A stretch of 64,000 bases of DNA, taken from the NCBI GenBank assembly GCA_030065575.1, contig JASJDZ010000007.1, forward strand, positions 1-64,000. Reading direction: 5' to 3'. Source of the DNA: Acidimicrobiia bacterium (GTDB lineage Bacteria > Actinomycetota > Acidimicrobiia > Spongiisociales > UBA5794). Under the pieces are notes generated by a model that searched no databases, was not told where the DNA came from, and saw nothing but the letters and a program-made list of their open reading frames with translations. The translations under genes were made by a program, and so were the position numbers. Positions 44,688 through 53,610 of this stretch are shown in pieces. The first letter of the stretch is position 1, and the number at the start of each line of letters is the position of its first letter.

Positions 44688-45204
44688 ACCTCACCACCGC
44701 ATGCACATCGACCCCACCCATTCGCTCCCGTCCTCCCAGGAACGCAAGCTCGGCGAGAACCGCAAACCCGACGACATGTGCGCCGAGGGAACGGATGAGA
44801 TCTGTAGCTGCTCGGCCCGTGCCTCCGGTTGCGAGCACATCGTCGACAACGAGCACGTTGTCGTCGGGCGTGGCCGCATCGCGGTGAATCTCGACACGAT
44901 CTGTGCCGTATTCGAGGTCGTAGACCTGGTGGTGAACGTCGTGGGGAAGCTTCCCCGGTTTCCGAACAGGGACAAAGCCGGTTCCGAGCCGAATCGCGAT
45001 AGGTGCAGCAAAGATGAAGCCACGGGCTTCTACCCCGACCACCTTGGTGATGCCGCTGTCCCGATAGGGCTCGATCATCGCGTCCATAGCGTCGCTAAAC
45101 ACGTGGTGATCACCCAGCAGTGGCGTGATGTCCTTGAACACTATCCCCGGCTCGGGGAAATCCGGAACATCACGGATGAACGAGCGGATTCTTTCTTCGA
45201 TCAC
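44674..45204 (-). CDS. apt: Adenine phosphoribosyltransferase
   Basis: Salvages adenine to AMP with PRPP. The 176-residue protein has IRDVPDFPEPGIVFKDITPL, EARGFIFAAPIA, RKPGKLPHDV and the PRPP loop VLVVDDVLATGGTGRA. GTG 45204 gives the normal N-terminus, 10 bases after the secF stop; a longer frame would overlap secF. The secDF-apt-relA order is typical of actinobacteria. Confidence 0.95.
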   Translation of the reverse strand: MIEERIRSFIRDVPDFPEPGIVFKDITPLLGDHHVFSDAMDAMIEPYRDSGITKVVGVEARGFIFAAPIAIRLGTGFVPVRKPGKLPHDVHHQVYDLEYGTDRVEIHRDAATPDDNVLVVDDVLATGGTGRAATDLIRSLGAHVVGFAVLAELAFLGGRERMGGVDVHAVVRYGAS

Positions 45205-45214
45205 GGAGTGCAGT

Positions 45215-46276
45215 CTACCGGCGCCGACCGCGCTGCTTGGGAGCTCGCGGGCTTGCCCCTGTGCTGCGCTCCTCAACCGCCATCGCGGTGGCAACCTCGG
45301 CTGCGGTCAGCACCGTCTCGCCAGACCGCCGGGCGACCCGTCGCTGCATGCGCTGCCACTGCGGCTCCCTTTCCTTCCACTCAGTAAGCAACGGAGTCGC
45401 TACGAAGATGGAGGAGTACGTCCCGGCGGCGATGCCGATGAAGAGGGCCAGGGCAAATTCGCGCAACGTTGCCGCACCCAGCAGATACGAGCCGACGAAG
45501 AGAAGGCTGCCGATGGGTAGCAACGACGTCAACGACGTGTTCAGCGACCGCATCAACACCTGGTTCATCGAGAGATTGGCGATCTCGGTGAAGGTGTGCC
45601 GGGTGCCGAGGTCGTGCACGTTCTCAGTGATCTTGTCGAACACAACAACTGTGTCGTATAACGAGTAACCCAGAATCGTGAGGATGGCGATCACCGTGGA
45701 GGGCGTCACCTCAAAGCCAATGATCGAGTAGATCCCGGCCGTTATGGCGAGATCGTGGAAAAGCGCGGTTAGTGCTCCAACCGCCATCTTCCATTCGAAT
45801 CGCCAGGTGATGAACAAGGTGACGACGACCAGGAAGATCACAAGCGCCTCAATGGCCCGACGGGTGATCTCGGTCCCGAAGGTAGGTCCTACCGACTCGA
45901 TTGACGTGTCGTTGGGGTCAACGCCGGCAACCTCAGCGACGGTGGCTACGAGCTCGTTTCTCTCCTCCACCTCGAGCGGCTCGGTTTGCACAATCACAGT
46001 TTCGCTGCCGTCGGGCTCGGTGCGTATCTGCACCCGAGCCCCGTCTTGTCCGATCTCTGACAAGCCGGCGCGGTACCCGGCAACGTCCTCACCGGAGACG
46101 TTCGGTGCTTCAACGATCGCGCCTCCCGTGAAGTCAACGCTTCCGTCGAGACCGCGGACCGTGAGCGAGAGAAGCGATATGCCAACTGCAATGGCCGAGA
46201 TCACGAAGAACCGGCGGCGGTACCGCATGAAGTCGAACTCCGTCTCACCTCTGTAGAGATCGCGCCAGATGCTCAT
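45215..46276 (-). CDS. secF: Protein-export membrane protein SecF
   Basis: A 353-residue RND-type subunit that helps SecYEG use the proton gradient. It has six membrane segments, the conserved GLDGSVDFTGGAIVE, GPTFGTEITRRA, TITxR-like IVFLVVVTLFITWRFEWKM and LGYSLYDTVVVFDKI. The C-terminus is long and basic (APKQRGRRR). It overlaps secD (ATGA). Confidence 0.96.
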   Translation of the reverse strand: MSIWRDLYRGETEFDFMRYRRRFFVISAIAVGISLLSLTVRGLDGSVDFTGGAIVEAPNVSGEDVAGYRAGLSEIGQDGARVQIRTEPDGSETVIVQTEPLEVEERNELVATVAEVAGVDPNDTSIESVGPTFGTEITRRAIEALVIFLVVVTLFITWRFEWKMAVGALTALFHDLAITAGIYSIIGFEVTPSTVIAILTILGYSLYDTVVVFDKITENVHDLGTRHTFTEIANLSMNQVLMRSLNTSLTSLLPIGSLLFVGSYLLGAATLREFALALFIGIAAGTYSSIFVATPLLTEWKEREPQWQRMQRRVARRSGETVLTAAEVATAMAVEERSTGASPRAPKQRGRRR

Positions 46277-47682
46277 GACGCCACCCCCTCAGCTGCGCTT
46301 CGACCCATCGCTCCCCTGATCGACAGTGCCCCTCCCTCACCAAATCGGCTGCGAACCAGCAGCTGAGCGAACGGGCGGGTGAAGAAGTATGCGACGAGGA
46401 CGTCGATGATCGTGGCGATTCCGAGCGTCAACGCGAAGCCCTTCACCGGGCCGATTGCGAGCAGCCACAGCAGAACCGAGCCGACAAAAGTCACCGTGTC
46501 GGCGGTAACGATCGTGCGGAACGCCCGCTTGAAGCCGTAGTCAACGGCCGGCTTGAGGGCGCGGCCGCGGCGGTGCTCCTCTTTCACTCTCTCGAAGAAC
46601 ACGATGTACGAGTCGGCGGTGATACCGATCGAAACGATGATGCCGGTCACGCCGGAGAGAGTCAGCGTGGTGCCCTGCACCTGGCCGAGGAAGATGATCG
46701 TGCCGATCAGCAGTGATCCAAACACCGTGAATCCCACCACGGCGATCAACCCGAGCACCCGGTAATAGGCCACCAGCGCAATCGCCACCAGGATGAGTCC
46801 GGCCAGTCCCGCAAGAAGGCCCGCTCGTAGCGAGTCCGAACCGAGGCTGGCAGAAACCGACCCTTCGCTTTCACGCTCGAAGGTCGTGGGCAGCGCACCG
46901 TACTTGAGAACAGTGGCAAGATCCTCGGCTTCTCGCTGCGAGTCCTGGCTGTCGCCGATTGTGATCACGACGGTGTCGGCCGGGAGGGTCTCCCCCGGTC
47001 CGACTTCTGCGGCAATCGAAGGAGCCGAGATGACGGTGCCGTCGAGCACGATTGCCAGCTGACGGCGAGGGTCGCCGTAGGTGAAGGTCGAAAGGACACC
47101 CGTGGCAGCTTCGAACTTGTCCCCGCCCTCGGAGGTGAACGACGGATCAACGGTCCATCCACCGCCGCCGCCGATCTGGACACCACCAAATCCCGGCTCA
47201 GCTCCGGTGAGGTCTGCGCCGGTCAGAAAGGCGGGACCGAGCACGTAGTAGATGCCGGACTCATCCTGAAGAACGACAGTTTGGCCGGGATCGTCGGTCA
47301 GGCTGAGGCCGGCTTCGGGGGCGACCGCCTGGATGTCGAGGACCGGGCGAAATGTCAGCTGTCCCGTGGTTCCCACGGCCGACAGGGCTCGCTCCCGATC
47401 CTCCACGCCCGGTAGCTGGACGAGGATTCGACGGTCGCCCTGCACGGAGATCTCCGGCTCCTGCACCGCACCGAGGCTTTCGATACGTCGCCGCATCGTC
47501 TCAACAGCTTGGTCGAGGACATCACTTTCGATGCCTTCGGGTGCCGCGAGCACCACGGAGAACCCGCCTTGGAGATCCAGCCCCAACTTGGGCTCCCAGT
47601 TGGAAGCCAACATCGCAGCTAGCGAGCCCCAGGCCAGGGCAAGGGTGAGGATCAACGAGATCCAGAGGGGACGGCGGTTCAC
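46273..47682 (-). CDS. secD: Protein translocase subunit SecD
   Basis: A 469-residue partner of SecF. It has the N-terminal helix, the conserved LGLDLQGGFSVVL, a periplasmic P1 region (RRIESLGAVQEPEISVQG) and six-helix membrane part with VTGIIVSIGITADSYIVFFE. GTG 47682 overlaps the yajC stop (GTGA); an upstream extension would only translate yajC out of frame. Confidence 0.96.
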   Translation of the reverse strand: MNRRPLWISLILTLALAWGSLAAMLASNWEPKLGLDLQGGFSVVLAAPEGIESDVLDQAVETMRRRIESLGAVQEPEISVQGDRRILVQLPGVEDRERALSAVGTTGQLTFRPVLDIQAVAPEAGLSLTDDPGQTVVLQDESGIYYVLGPAFLTGADLTGAEPGFGGVQIGGGGGWTVDPSFTSEGGDKFEAATGVLSTFTYGDPRRQLAIVLDGTVISAPSIAAEVGPGETLPADTVVITIGDSQDSQREAEDLATVLKYGALPTTFERESEGSVSASLGSDSLRAGLLAGLAGLILVAIALVAYYRVLGLIAVVGFTVFGSLLIGTIIFLGQVQGTTLTLSGVTGIIVSIGITADSYIVFFERVKEEHRRGRALKPAVDYGFKRAFRTIVTADTVTFVGSVLLWLLAIGPVKGFALTLGIATIIDVLVAYFFTRPFAQLLVRSRFGEGGALSIRGAMGRSAAEGVAS

Positions 47683-48011
47683 TCTTTCGTATCTCCCAGC
47701 TTCTCTGCAAGCGCCCGAAGGGTCACGGTGAGCTTGGTCCCCCCGCCGACATCGATAACGGCTTCGTCGCCGTCGATGCGGTCCACCCGGCCGAGGATGC
47801 CTCCGATCGTGCGGACCTGATCGCCTACTACGATCGAGTCCCGAAGCTCCTGCATCTGCCGCTGTCTGCGTCGCTGCGGCAGAATCAGGGCCACGTAGAA
47901 GAGGCCACCGAAGATGATCAGGGGGAATAGCAAGCCGAGCAGCGAGCCGGTTGCTTCGCTGCCTTCTTCTGTTGCTAGGAGCAACCCGGTAAGGATCGCG
48001 TGGTATGGCAC
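47679..48011 (-). CDS. yajC: Preprotein translocase subunit YajC
   Basis: A 110-residue accessory of SecDF. One membrane segment (LLGLLFPLIIFGGLFYVALIL) is followed by the typical PQRRRQRQMQ and VGDQVRTIGGILGRV. GTG 48011 has GGAGG five bases upstream, so longer readings are rejected. It heads yajC-secD-secF-apt-relA. Confidence 0.93.
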   Translation of the reverse strand: MPYHAILTGLLLATEEGSEATGSLLGLLFPLIIFGGLFYVALILPQRRRQRQMQELRDSIVVGDQVRTIGGILGRVDRIDGDEAVIDVGGGTKLTVTLRALAEKLGDTKE

Positions 48012-48090
48012 AAGAGCCTCCAATGGGAACCATGCCCGAGCCGAACAGGGGGCCCGGGCTGCCATAGGTTAGTGCGCCGCACGATTACCG

Positions 48091-49203
48091 CTAACTCATC
48101 GCCTCACCGGCGCTGCGCTTCTTCACCACTGCAGTGTGGAAAGCGGCGAACTGCCCGGCATTGATGGCGGCCCGTATGTCGCTCATCAGACCCAGCGTGT
48201 AGGTCAAGTTGTGAACGGAGAGCAACCGGGGGCCGAGGAACTCCTTTGTGGCAAACAGGTGCCGCAGGTATCCGCGGCTGTAACGGGCACAGGCTACGCA
48301 GTTACAGTCGTCGGACAACGGCCGGTCGGAAGTGGCCCACTCTGCGCGCTTGACCGAGTAGTCACCGGACCGACTCAGCACCTTGCCGTGGCGAGCCAGC
48401 CGGGTGGGCAGCACGCAGTCGAACATGTCAACGCCCCGAGCCACACAATCCAGAAGGCCCTCCGTGTCGCCCAGCCCCATGACATAGCGCGGGGCAGACA
48501 CCGGAAGCTCCGGGACGACCGCCTCGATCGCCCGGTTGCGGGCTGCCTCCGATTCACCAACCGATAGGCCGCCGATCCCAAAGCCGTCGAAACCCAGCTC
48601 GGCAGTCGCCGCCGCGGACCGAGCCCGCAAGTCGCCGTCCGATCCTCCCTGGACTATGCCCCATAGAGCCCTGTCGGCGCGAGTCTTGGCGGCCAGGGCT
48701 CGCTCCGCCCACCGCAGGGTTCGGTCCATTGCGGCAATGGTGTCCTCGCGGGTCGCGGGCAATCCGATCAGAACGTCGAGGATCATGGCGATGTCTGAGC
48801 CCAGTTTCTCCTGGACCGATACCGCCCGCTCCGGAGTCAACTCAACCCGCGAACCGTCGTATGTCGAGCGGAAAGCGACTCCGTCTTCAGTGATCTCGGG
48901 CTCGAGGCTGAAGACCTGATAGCCGCCGGAGTCGGTGAGAATTGGCCCGGGCCATGACATGAACCCGTGTAACTCGCCGAGGCTGGCCACAGTATCCGCT
49001 CCGGGGCGGAGCATGAGGTGGTAGGTGTTGGCCAGCACGATGTCCGCCCCGGCGCGCTCCAGGTCGCCGCTATCGAGCGTCTTGACCGTGCCGCGTGTGC
49101 CGACCGGCATAAAGGCCGGCGTCGGAATGTGTCCGTGGGGCGTGCTCAGGGTGCCGGTACGGGCGAGGCCGTCGCTGCCGGTTTGCTCCCAGGTGACGCT
49201 CAT
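48091..49203 (-). CDS. tgt: Queuine tRNA-ribosyltransferase (tRNA-guanine transglycosylase)
   Basis: Exchanges guanine for the queuine precursor at position 34 of GU(N) tRNAs. The 370-residue protein has ILTDSGGYQVFSL, a nucleophile region GVDMFDCVLPTRLARHG and the zinc site CNCVACARYSRGYLRHLF. It overlaps queA (ATGA). The preQ1 synthesis genes are not in the window. Confidence 0.97.
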   Translation of the reverse strand: MSVTWEQTGSDGLARTGTLSTPHGHIPTPAFMPVGTRGTVKTLDSGDLERAGADIVLANTYHLMLRPGADTVASLGELHGFMSWPGPILTDSGGYQVFSLEPEITEDGVAFRSTYDGSRVELTPERAVSVQEKLGSDIAMILDVLIGLPATREDTIAAMDRTLRWAERALAAKTRADRALWGIVQGGSDGDLRARSAAATAELGFDGFGIGGLSVGESEAARNRAIEAVVPELPVSAPRYVMGLGDTEGLLDCVARGVDMFDCVLPTRLARHGKVLSRSGDYSVKRAEWATSDRPLSDDCNCVACARYSRGYLRHLFATKEFLGPRLLSVHNLTYTLGLMSDIRAAINAGQFAAFHTAVVKKRSAGEAMS

Positions 49204-50228
49204 CGACTGCCTCGCTTCGGATCCTCTATCAACATGGAGTCTCCAAACGAGAGAAACCGGTAACCGCTGCGCAGCGCGTAGTCATATACGTCTCGCCATT
49301 GCTCTCCGAGTATCGCCGCCATCATGACAATCAGCGTGGTGCGGGGCGCATGGAAGTTGGTCAACACCGCATCCACGACCTTCAGTTCATATCCGGGGCT
49401 GATGAACAGATCAGTGTCGCCGCGTCCGGCCTGCACCACGGCCCCCGTGACGGCTGCACTCTCGAGAGTGCGCACAACGGTGGTTCCGACCGCGACAATC
49501 CTGCCGCCGTTCTTGCGCGTTTCCGCCACTGCTCGTGCAGCTTCCTCCGGCACCTCCCAGGCCTCCGAGTGCATTGCGTGATCGGAGATGCTGCCCGTCC
49601 CGATCGGCCGGAACGTGTCGAGGCCGACCTCCAAATCGACTTCCGCGATGCTCACTCCGACCTCTTGCAGTCGGTCCAGTAGCTCCGGAGTGAAGTGGAG
49701 GGCTGCGGTCGGGGCCGCTGCCGATCCCACGCTCCGAGCGAAGACTGTTTGGTAGCGCTCGGGATCGGGGAGCTCGCCGTGGAAGTACGGCGGGAGCGGA
49801 ATCTCACCCACTGCGGCGATTGCGGCTTCCACGTCGCCGCGGCCCGCAGCGAGAGCGACTACTGCTTCTCCTCGATTGGGTTCGGTCAGTATCTCAGCCA
49901 CAATCTCGCCGCATTCGATGATCGTGCCCGGCCTGATACGACGCGCCGGCCGAACCAGCGCTTCCCATCGGCTCTCGTCTACCCGACGGAGGAGGAGCAG
50001 CTCCACCGAGCCGCCGGTCTCTTGTTTGCGGCCGCGCAGACGCGCTGCCCTCACCCGGGTGAGGTTGACGACGAGGAGATCCCCCGCGGAGAGGATCTCC
50101 GGGAGGTCGCAGAACAACCGATCCTCGAGCCCCCGGCAGCGCAGCAGTCTGGCGCGGTCGCGCGGCTCGATTGGCTCCTGGGCAATCGACGACGCCGGCA
50201 AGTGATAGTCAAAGAGATCGGTCTCCAC
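49200..50228 (-). CDS. queA: S-adenosylmethionine:tRNA ribosyltransferase-isomerase
   Basis: Adds the epoxycyclopentanediol group to preQ1-tRNA in queuosine synthesis. The 342-residue protein starts VETDLFDYHLPASSIAQEP and has RPARRIRPGT, LPPYFHGELPDPERYQTVFA, AAPTAALHFTPELLDRL and TNFHAPRTTLIVMMAA. GTG 50228 gives the family start. A TACCCT box ending eight bases before it suggests a leaderless transcript. Confidence 0.95.
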   Translation of the reverse strand: METDLFDYHLPASSIAQEPIEPRDRARLLRCRGLEDRLFCDLPEILSAGDLLVVNLTRVRAARLRGRKQETGGSVELLLLRRVDESRWEALVRPARRIRPGTIIECGEIVAEILTEPNRGEAVVALAAGRGDVEAAIAAVGEIPLPPYFHGELPDPERYQTVFARSVGSAAAPTAALHFTPELLDRLQEVGVSIAEVDLEVGLDTFRPIGTGSISDHAMHSEAWEVPEEAARAVAETRKNGGRIVAVGTTVVRTLESAAVTGAVVQAGRGDTDLFISPGYELKVVDAVLTNFHAPRTTLIVMMAAILGEQWRDVYDYALRSGYRFLSFGDSMLIEDPKRGSR

Positions 50229-50327
50229 GGACGACGAGGGTAGTTGCGTCCAGCCCGCCGGCGTTTCGCCCGACGGACCGGCTCGCAGATACGACCGGGC
50301 CACTCGAATCGGTTAGCCTCCTAGCCT
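50229..50327. other. Divergent intergenic region queA / CHAD gene
   Basis: This 99-base gap separates two divergent genes and must hold both promoters. TACCCT on the minus strand and TAGCCT on the plus strand lie close to the respective GTG starts, suggesting leaderless messages. No other element was seen. Confidence 0.4.
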
Positions 50328-51287
50328 GTGACGACTTCGCATCCAACGGATCCCATGCCGGTACCGGGCCCAATGCGATTCAGAGAAGGCGAAACCCTCG
50401 CCGAAGGAATCGACAGGGTGGTTGGCGAGCAGTTCGCCGTGACCCTCGGCGTCATCGATGCACCCCCACAGCAGCAGGCCTTCGCAGTGCATTCAACGCG
50501 AAAGGCGCTCAAGCGGTTGCGTGCCATTCTGCGGCTGGTGCGCGACACGATCTCTCACGACTGCTATCACACCGACAACCAGGTCCTCAAACTGGTCGCC
50601 GCAGAGCTCAGCGCAGTCCGGGATACCTGGGTGATGGCGGAGGTGCTCGATCGGCTCCTCCCGCACGATCCCGTCCTGCAGCCGTCCGTCACGATCCTCA
50701 TTGCTCGCCTCGAGGACCGGTATCGAACGGAATCACAGGCGCTGCTCGAGAACGAGGCCCAAATGGTCGCAATCGTCGAGCAACTCCAGAATGCACGGGA
50801 ACGAAGCAGGAAGTGGTCCATCCGCGCCGGCGAAGTCGACGCCCCCCTCCCGCACGAGTTCGCCTCCATTGAGCCCGGGCTGCAGCGCGTCTACAGGCGA
50901 GGGCGACGCGGCATGCGCATTGTGGCGGACTCTCCAACCGACACGCTCCTGCATGTCTGGCGGAAGCGCGCCAAGTATCTCCGCCATCAGATCGAGGCGC
51001 TCAACATCCTCGATCCGGTAACGATGCTGCGCTACGAGTTGGAACTGGAGCAACTAACCGACCTCCTCGGCGACGATCATGACCTCGCAGTTCTGCTTGC
51101 CCGCTTCAACAATGATCCGGCGCTGGTCGAAGGAATCGAGATGGATCCAGTGCTTGCCGCCGTCGGAGCCCGGCGCCACGATCTGCAGAGCAAGGCAATC
51201 GATATGGGACGGACCTTCTTCGCCAGCCCATCCACCGACTTCGTCGCCTTTGTTGCGGGCCTGTGGGGCGATCGGGAGTCGTTCTAG
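50328..51287 (+). CDS. CHAD domain protein (polyphosphate-associated)
   Basis: A 319-residue helical protein with CHAD-domain marks: conserved histidines and basic residues in [18 protein letters not shown], a second copy in [17 protein letters not shown] and [17 protein letters not shown] domains bind polyphosphate granules. There is no CYTH/thiamine triphosphatase domain. It stands alone on the plus strand and converges on ruvB, sharing the bases CTAG at both stop codons. The window also encodes a PPK2. Confidence 0.9.
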   Translation: MTTSHPTDPMPVPGPMRFREGETLAEGIDRVVGEQFAVTLGVIDAPPQQQAFAVHSTRKALKRLRAILRLVRDTISHDCYHTDNQVLKLVAAELSAVRDTWVMAEVLDRLLPHDPVLQPSVTILIARLEDRYRTESQALLENEAQMVAIVEQLQNARERSRKWSIRAGEVDAPLPHEFASIEPGLQRVYRRGRRGMRIVADSPTDTLLHVWRKRAKYLRHQIEALNILDPVTMLRYELELEQLTDLLGDDHDLAVLLARFNNDPALVEGIEMDPVLAAVGARRHDLQSKAIDMGRTFFASPSTDFVAFVAGLWGDRESF

Positions 51288-52288
51288 AGCAGTTTTGCTT
51301 GGCCACCCGGGTCCGGTGGCTCTACACCGAGGTGCTCATAGGCTCTCGAGGTTGCCACCCGCCCCCGCGGGGTTCGCTGGAGGAAGCCTTCCTGGAGTAG
51401 ATAGGGCTCGTATGCGTCTTCCACTGTCTCGGGCTCCTCGCCCACTGCGATCGCCAGCGTCGATAGGCCCACCGGGCCGCCGCCGAACTTGCCAATGACA
51501 GCTTCCAGAATCGCCCGATCGACCTTGTCGAGCCCAGCGTCATCAACCTCGAACACCTCGAGTGCCTTCAGCGCAGTCTGCTCGTCCACCAGCCCATCGG
51601 AGCGTACGGTGGCGAAATCGCGGACACGCCTGAGAAGTCGGTTAGCGATACGCGGGGTGCCCCGGGATCGATAGGAGACGGTGTCTGCGCCATCGTTCGT
51701 TATGTCGACAGAAAGAATCTGGGCGGAGCGGAGGACGATCCGGGCAAGATCTGCGGAGTTGTAATAGTCGAGCCGGGCTACGTACCCAAAGCGATCGCGC
51801 AGCGGTGGTGCGACCCTGCCGACCCGGGTGGTTGCACCTACCAGGGTGAAGGGAGGGAGCTCGAGGCGAATCGAGCGGGCCGCCGGGCCCTTCCCCACCA
51901 CGATGTCGAGTTGGAAGTCCTCCATTGCCGGATAGAGCACTTCTTCGACCTGACGGGGCAGACGGTGAATCTCATCAATGAAGAGCACATCGCCTCGCTC
52001 CAAGTTGGTGATGACTGCTGCCAGGTCGCCGGGACGTTCCAGGGCGGGACCACTGGTGGCCTGGAAGTGGGCGCCCATCTCAGCAGCGAGAATCCCAGCC
52101 AGCGAAGTCTTGCCCAACCCTGGCGGCCCTGAGAACAACACGTGGTCAACTGATTCCCCGCGCTGGCGGGCTGCTTCGATGAGGATGGCGAGGCGTTCCT
52201 TCAACTCCGATTGCCCGATGAAGTCCACCATGTGACGGGGGCGAAGCGTTAGCTCTTCCTGTTCGTCCTCAGGAAGGGGGTTGGTCAT
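51284..52288 (-). CDS. ruvB: Holliday junction branch migration helicase RuvB
   Basis: A 334-residue AAA+ motor. It has [19 protein letters not shown], Walker [14 protein letters not shown], Walker [32 protein letters not shown] and the winged-helix end with [17 protein letters not shown] 52288 has GAGGG seven bases upstream; ATG 52309 is an alternative. It is last in ruvC-ruvA-ruvB. Confidence 0.97.
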   Translation of the reverse strand: MTNPLPEDEQEELTLRPRHMVDFIGQSELKERLAILIEAARQRGESVDHVLFSGPPGLGKTSLAGILAAEMGAHFQATSGPALERPGDLAAVITNLERGDVLFIDEIHRLPRQVEEVLYPAMEDFQLDIVVGKGPAARSIRLELPPFTLVGATTRVGRVAPPLRDRFGYVARLDYYNSADLARIVLRSAQILSVDITNDGADTVSYRSRGTPRIANRLLRRVRDFATVRSDGLVDEQTALKALEVFEVDDAGLDKVDRAILEAVIGKFGGGPVGLSTLAIAVGEEPETVEDAYEPYLLQEGFLQRTPRGRVATSRAYEHLGVEPPDPGGQAKLL

Positions 52289-52315
52289 CAACAGACCCTC
52301 GTCACGCATCTCCGC

Positions 52316-52888
52316 TCACCTCTGCTTCCCCAGTTCCTGCAGCGCATGGCGCAACAGCTCTTCCACGGAACCGTCACCAGGCAAGTCCCGCAGCACTTCC
52401 CTTATCTCGCCGCTCTGATAGCCCAGGCTCTCCAGCGCTTCGCGCACCTCAGCTACGGCGCTCCCCGGCTGGAGCGGCGAGTCGGGCAGATCCATCTTGG
52501 GGCGGAGCTCGAGGAGAAGCTTCTGTGCGCTGCGCTGTCCGATTCCGGGAACGGCAGTGAGCGCCGCAGCGTCCTCGCTCAGCACCACTTGCCGCAACTC
52601 GTCGGGGCTCAGCGTAGCGAGCACCGCCAGCGCCAGCTTGGGGCCGACTCCGCTAACCCCAATCAGCGTTTCGAAGATGTCTCTCTCGTCGCCGCTGGCA
52701 AACCCATACAGGGCCATGAGGTCTTCGCGCACATGTAGATGTGTGTAGAGGACGACAGACTCGCCAACCGGCGGGAGGGAGGCGGCGGTCCGGGGCGTGA
52801 GGGCAATCGTGTACCCGACACCGTGGACGTCGATCAGCGCACCGTCGGGGGATTTGTCGGCAACCTCACCGACGAGACGCCCAATCAT
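52316..52888 (-). CDS. ruvA: Holliday junction protein RuvA
   Basis: A 190-residue tetramer subunit that holds the four-way junction. The OB domain (MIGRLVGEVADK, VHGVGYTI), the HhH pairs (LIGVSGVGPKLALAVL, LTAVPGIGQRSAQKLL) and the RuvB-binding C-terminal domain (EALESLGYQSGEI) are present. ATG 52888 overlaps the ruvC stop (ATGA). Confidence 0.97.
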   Translation of the reverse strand: MIGRLVGEVADKSPDGALIDVHGVGYTIALTPRTAASLPPVGESVVLYTHLHVREDLMALYGFASGDERDIFETLIGVSGVGPKLALAVLATLSPDELRQVVLSEDAAALTAVPGIGQRSAQKLLLELRPKMDLPDSPLQPGSAVAEVREALESLGYQSGEIREVLRDLPGDGSVEELLRHALQELGKQR

Positions 52889-53382
52889 TTGACCCCCTCT
52901 ATGGCCCGACGCATTGGAGCGCCCTGCAGGTGGCACAACGCAATGGCGAGTGCGTCGGCTGCATCGGCGGGACTGGGAAGCTCGCTCAACCCCAAACGCA
53001 TGGCGATGACCTTCTTCATTTGCTGCTTGTCTGCGTTTCCGTAGCCGGTCAACGCTCTCTTCACCGCAGACGGGGAATACTCCGCAACGGGTACTCCGGC
53101 CTGCGCCAGCGCCAGCAGCACCACCCCGGAGGCGCGCCCAACGGAGGTCGCTGTCTGCAGGTTGCGGTTGACGAACACCTGCTCGACAGCTGCTGCGTCG
53201 GGTTGGTGCTCGGCGATCAGGTCGGTCAGGTCACGGTACAGCTCGGCGAGACGCTCCCCGATGTCAGCTCCCGGGTTGGTGCGAATCGTGCCGGCAGCGA
53301 CGGGCCGAATCGAATGGCCGCGAGCTTCGAGAATGCCGTAGCCAAGGGTTGATAGGCCGGGGTCAATTCCAATAACGAACAT
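52885..53382 (-). CDS. ruvC: Holliday junction resolvase RuvC
   Basis: A 165-residue endonuclease that cuts recombination junctions. The catalytic acidic residues lie in IGIDPGLSTLGYG, AAVEQVFVNRN and the C-terminal ADAADALAIALCH. ATG 53382 is chosen from the family start MFVIGIDPG. The codon lies inside a LexA box, and the -10 box ends ten bases before it, so the message is probably leaderless and SOS-controlled. Confidence 0.96.
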   Translation of the reverse strand: MFVIGIDPGLSTLGYGILEARGHSIRPVAAGTIRTNPGADIGERLAELYRDLTDLIAEHQPDAAAVEQVFVNRNLQTATSVGRASGVVLLALAQAGVPVAEYSPSAVKRALTGYGNADKQQMKKVIAMRLGLSELPSPADAADALAIALCHLQGAPMRRAIEGVK

Positions 53383-53389
53383 ATGTTCC
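53376..53389. promoter_or_regulatory. LexA (Cheo) box at ruvC start
   Basis: CGAACATATGTTCC fits the Gram-positive LexA consensus CGAACRNRYGTTYC at every position. It spans the ruvC start codon and the expected transcription start, so LexA binding would block the promoter. Confidence 0.85.
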
Positions 53390-53392
53390 CAT

Positions 53393-53421
53393 AGCGTAGG
53401 GAGCACCGGTCAGGATGCCAA
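53393..53421 (-). promoter_or_regulatory. Promoter of ruvC-ruvA-ruvB
   Basis: On the minus strand TTGGCA (53416-53421), a 17-base spacer and TACGCT (53393-53398) precede the ruvC ATG by ten bases. The LexA box begins four bases after the -10 element. Confidence 0.6.
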
Positions 53422-53454
53422 GCACCGGCATGATCGGCTGCCAGCCCGGGCGAT

Positions 53455-53610
53455 GCAAGCACCTCTGTCGGCGCCCCGACGAGCCCACACAGCCGACACG
53501 AACTCCCCTCAGCTAGCTGAGAGACGCCAGGACCTCGTCGGCGCCCCGACGAGCCCACACAGCCGACACGAACTCCCCTCAGCTAGCTGAGAGAGGCAAG
53601 CACCTCGTCG
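53455..53610. repeat. Tandem 70-bp repeat carrying copies of the yebC 3' end
   Basis: Bases 53467-53524 and 53537-53594 are identical (58 bp) with a 70-bp period. Each copy holds a 14-bp palindrome CTCAGCTAGCTGAG (53508-53521 and 53578-53591) and a short hairpin (CGTCGG/CCGACG type). On the minus strand the true yebC end (53583-53610) and the copy at 53513-53539 both spell the residues DEVLASLS then TAG, with three synonymous differences. A third, frameshifted trace lies near 53455-53470. Between yebC and ruvC nothing else is visible. Confidence 0.85.

Noticed and set aside
47683-48033. SecD N-terminal extension of about 117 residues
   Set aside because: It is yajC read in another frame and is unusually rich in Arg; the GTGA overlap fixes secD at 47682.
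51284-51287. Shared CTAG at the stops of the CHAD gene and ruvB as a functional site
   Set aside because: A palindromic stop shared by convergent genes arises easily; other convergent pairs here also overlap by a few bases.
53461-53600. Possible CRISPR or integron-like repeat array
   Set aside because: Only two full units in direct tandem, no spacers, no cas or integrase genes; the unit derives from the yebC end.
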